Source: Treponema sp. (lineage in GTDB: Bacteria > Spirochaetota > Spirochaetia > Treponematales > Treponemataceae). From it: DNA of 60,066 nucleotides. Location of the stretch: contig JAEDJA010000014.1 in the NCBI GenBank assembly GCA_016296575.1, positions 1 through 60,066 on the forward strand, read 5' to 3'. Numbering within the stretch: the stretch's first letter is position 1; every line of letters begins with the position of its first letter. The notes beneath the pieces were generated by a model that saw nothing but the letters and a program-made list of their open reading frames with translations, had not been told where the DNA came from and searched no databases. The translations under genes were made by a program, and so were the position numbers. Below, piece by piece: positions 58,898-60,066 of the stretch.

Positions 58898-60066
58898 TTA
58901 TGCGAATGGGTTTTCGGTTGGGTAGCGAACGCCAGCTGGCTGGTTGTATCCAATTTCTTCTACTGGTACGCCAATGTATTTGAATACTTCGTAAAGTGCT
59001 TTTCCCCAGTGACCAAATGCAACTGCACCGTGGTGTGGGTAATTTCCTTCGATAAGTACGTGGCGGTAGAAACGTCCCATTTCTGGAATAGCGAAGATAC
59101 CAATACCACCGAATGAACGTGTAGCAACTGGAAGAACTTCACCATGAGCAATGTAAGCACGGAGCTTAGCATCAGCTGTTGACTGGAGACGGAAGAATGT
59201 GATGTCACCAGGCATAATGTCACCTTCGAGAGTACCGTTTGTAACTTCAACTGGGAGGCTGCGAGCCATAATCATCTGGTATTTCATTTCGCAGAATGAA
59301 AGTTTAGATGATGCTGTGTTACCACAGTGGAATCCCATGAATGTATCTTTGATTGTGTAAGTACCATGTTTACCTTTGATGTCTTCATCATAGATATCCT
59401 GTGGAACTGTGTTGTTGATGTCCAGGAGTGTTACTGTGTCATTAGAAACAACTGTACCAATGAATTCAGAAAGACATCCGTAGATATCTACTTCACAAGA
59501 TACTGGAATACCTTTTGCTGTAAGACGTGAGTTTACATAGCAAGGAACGAATCCAAACTGTGTCTGGAATGCTGGCCAACATTTACCTGCAATTGCAACG
59601 AATTCACGGTAACCTTTGTGAGCTTCAATCCAGTCAAGAAGTGTAATTTCGTACTGTGCCAGTTTTTCAAGGATTTCAGGTTTTTTGTTTCCTGCTCCAA
59701 GTTCTTTAGCCATGTCAGCAGCAACTTCTTTAATACGTGGGTCACCAGCGTGTTTGTTGAATGCTTCGAACAGGTCAAGTTCTGAGTTTTCTTCGATTTC
59801 AACACCCAGGTTGTAAAGCTGTTTGATTGGTGCGTTACATGCAAGGAAGTTGAGTGGACGTGGTCCGAAAGAAATGATTTTCAGGTGATTCAAAGCGTAT
59901 ACAGCCTTAGCAATTGGTGCAAATTCGTGAATCATATCTGCACACTGTTCTGCTGTTCCTACTGGATATTCAGGAATGTAAGCTTTGATGTTGCGGAGTT
60001 TAAGGTTGTAAGAAGCGTTGAGCATACCACAGTAAGCATCTCCACGACCCTGGATAAGTCCACCAT
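58898..60066 (-). CDS. L-fucose isomerase family protein, 5' end outside window
   Basis: The frame is open to the right edge (…GGLIQGRGDAYCGMLNASYN…), so only the C-terminal 388 or so residues are seen. The sequence resembles L-fucose/L-arabinose isomerase superfamily proteins: a central YGCLSEFIGTVVS region, FHCGNTASSKL, and the C-terminal EGNYPHHGAVAFGHWGKALYEVF. These enzymes use Mn2+ and convert aldoses to ketoses. The exact sugar is not decidable. A hairpin with its loop on the stop codon (around 58886-58915) and copy D may end transcription. Confidence 0.75.
   Translation of the reverse strand, partial: GGLIQGRGDAYCGMLNASYNLKLRNIKAYIPEYPVGTAEQCADMIHEFAPIAKAVYALNHLKIISFGPRPLNFLACNAPIKQLYNLGVEIEENSELDLFEAFNKHAGDPRIKEVAADMAKELGAGNKKPEILEKLAQYEITLLDWIEAHKGYREFVAIAGKCWPAFQTQFGFVPCYVNSRLTAKGIPVSCEVDIYGCLSEFIGTVVSNDTVTLLDINNTVPQDIYDEDIKGKHGTYTIKDTFMGFHCGNTASSKLSFCEMKYQMIMARSLPVEVTNGTLEGDIMPGDITFFRLQSTADAKLRAYIAHGEVLPVATRSFGGIGIFAIPEMGRFYRHVLIEGNYPHHGAVAFGHWGKALYEVFKYIGVPVEEIGYNQPAGVRYPTENPFA

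Overview
The window is AT-rich (roughly 40% GC by eye) chromosomal DNA from a spirochaete, most likely a gut- or rumen-type Treponema. This rests on protein resemblance, many Cys-anchored lipoproteins, and an Asn at the RpoB position equivalent to E. coli Ser531, a known spirochaete trait. There is no phage, CRISPR array, rRNA or intact transposase. The content is core housekeeping genes in short operons, but the gaps between them are unusually rich in small repeats and hairpins.

Layout. 1-8.1 kb: the end of a membrane protein, htpG, pepF, a lipoprotein, a graveyard of two decayed ATPase genes, fhs, and a short sigma factor. 8.1-14.5 kb: pgi, a 252-bp structured element, leuA with a leucine attenuator and an unannotated leader peptide, and a beta-helix DUF4954-type protein. 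14.5-21.7 kb: ABC-F protein, methyltransferase and adenosine deaminase (one minus-strand operon), then a GH130 phosphorylase, a SIMPL protein and a GH27 alpha-galactosidase; the two glycosidases suggest galactomannan use. 21.8-30.5 kb: an ABC exporter pair, aspS with decayed extra copies of its own 3' end, a hydrolase, mntP, an HlyIII-like protein, rlmB and a YchJ protein. 30.5-37.7 kb: two lipoproteins, glmS, an NhaC antiporter, a membrane protein, a CE2-like esterase and a phosphatidyltransferase.

37.8-49.5 kb is the conserved tRNA-Thr, rpmG, tRNA-Trp, secE, nusG, rplKAJL, rpoBC cluster, with terminator or attenuator hairpins after nusG, rplL and rpoC. 49.7-55.4 kb: an FtsH-like AAA protein without its protease, an exported VWA protein, a TPR lipoprotein, then pyrI-pyrC-era. 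55.5-60 kb: a glycosyltransferase coupled to a lipoprotein, a DUF4160 pair, and the 3' part of a fucose-isomerase-family gene that runs off the right edge.

Three genome-level patterns stand out. (1) At least seven starts have a -10 box exactly 6 nt before the ATG (pepF, leuL, GH130, aspS, a hydrolase, pgsA-like, VWA), which predicts leaderless mRNAs beside ordinary Shine-Dalgarno genes. (2) A MITE-like family with GGGGCTGTCC ends occurs four times, always at gene 3' ends and always able to act as terminator; a smaller hairpin with core TTGAGCCTGTCGAA sits inside two copies, and inside the aspS coding frame. (3) Gene 3' ends are repeated downstream of themselves (aspS, rplJ, and a 15-bp case at the DUF4954 gene), with hairpins in between at aspS and rplJ. 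Start choices below are mine and were made on homology, Shine-Dalgarno or promoter position.
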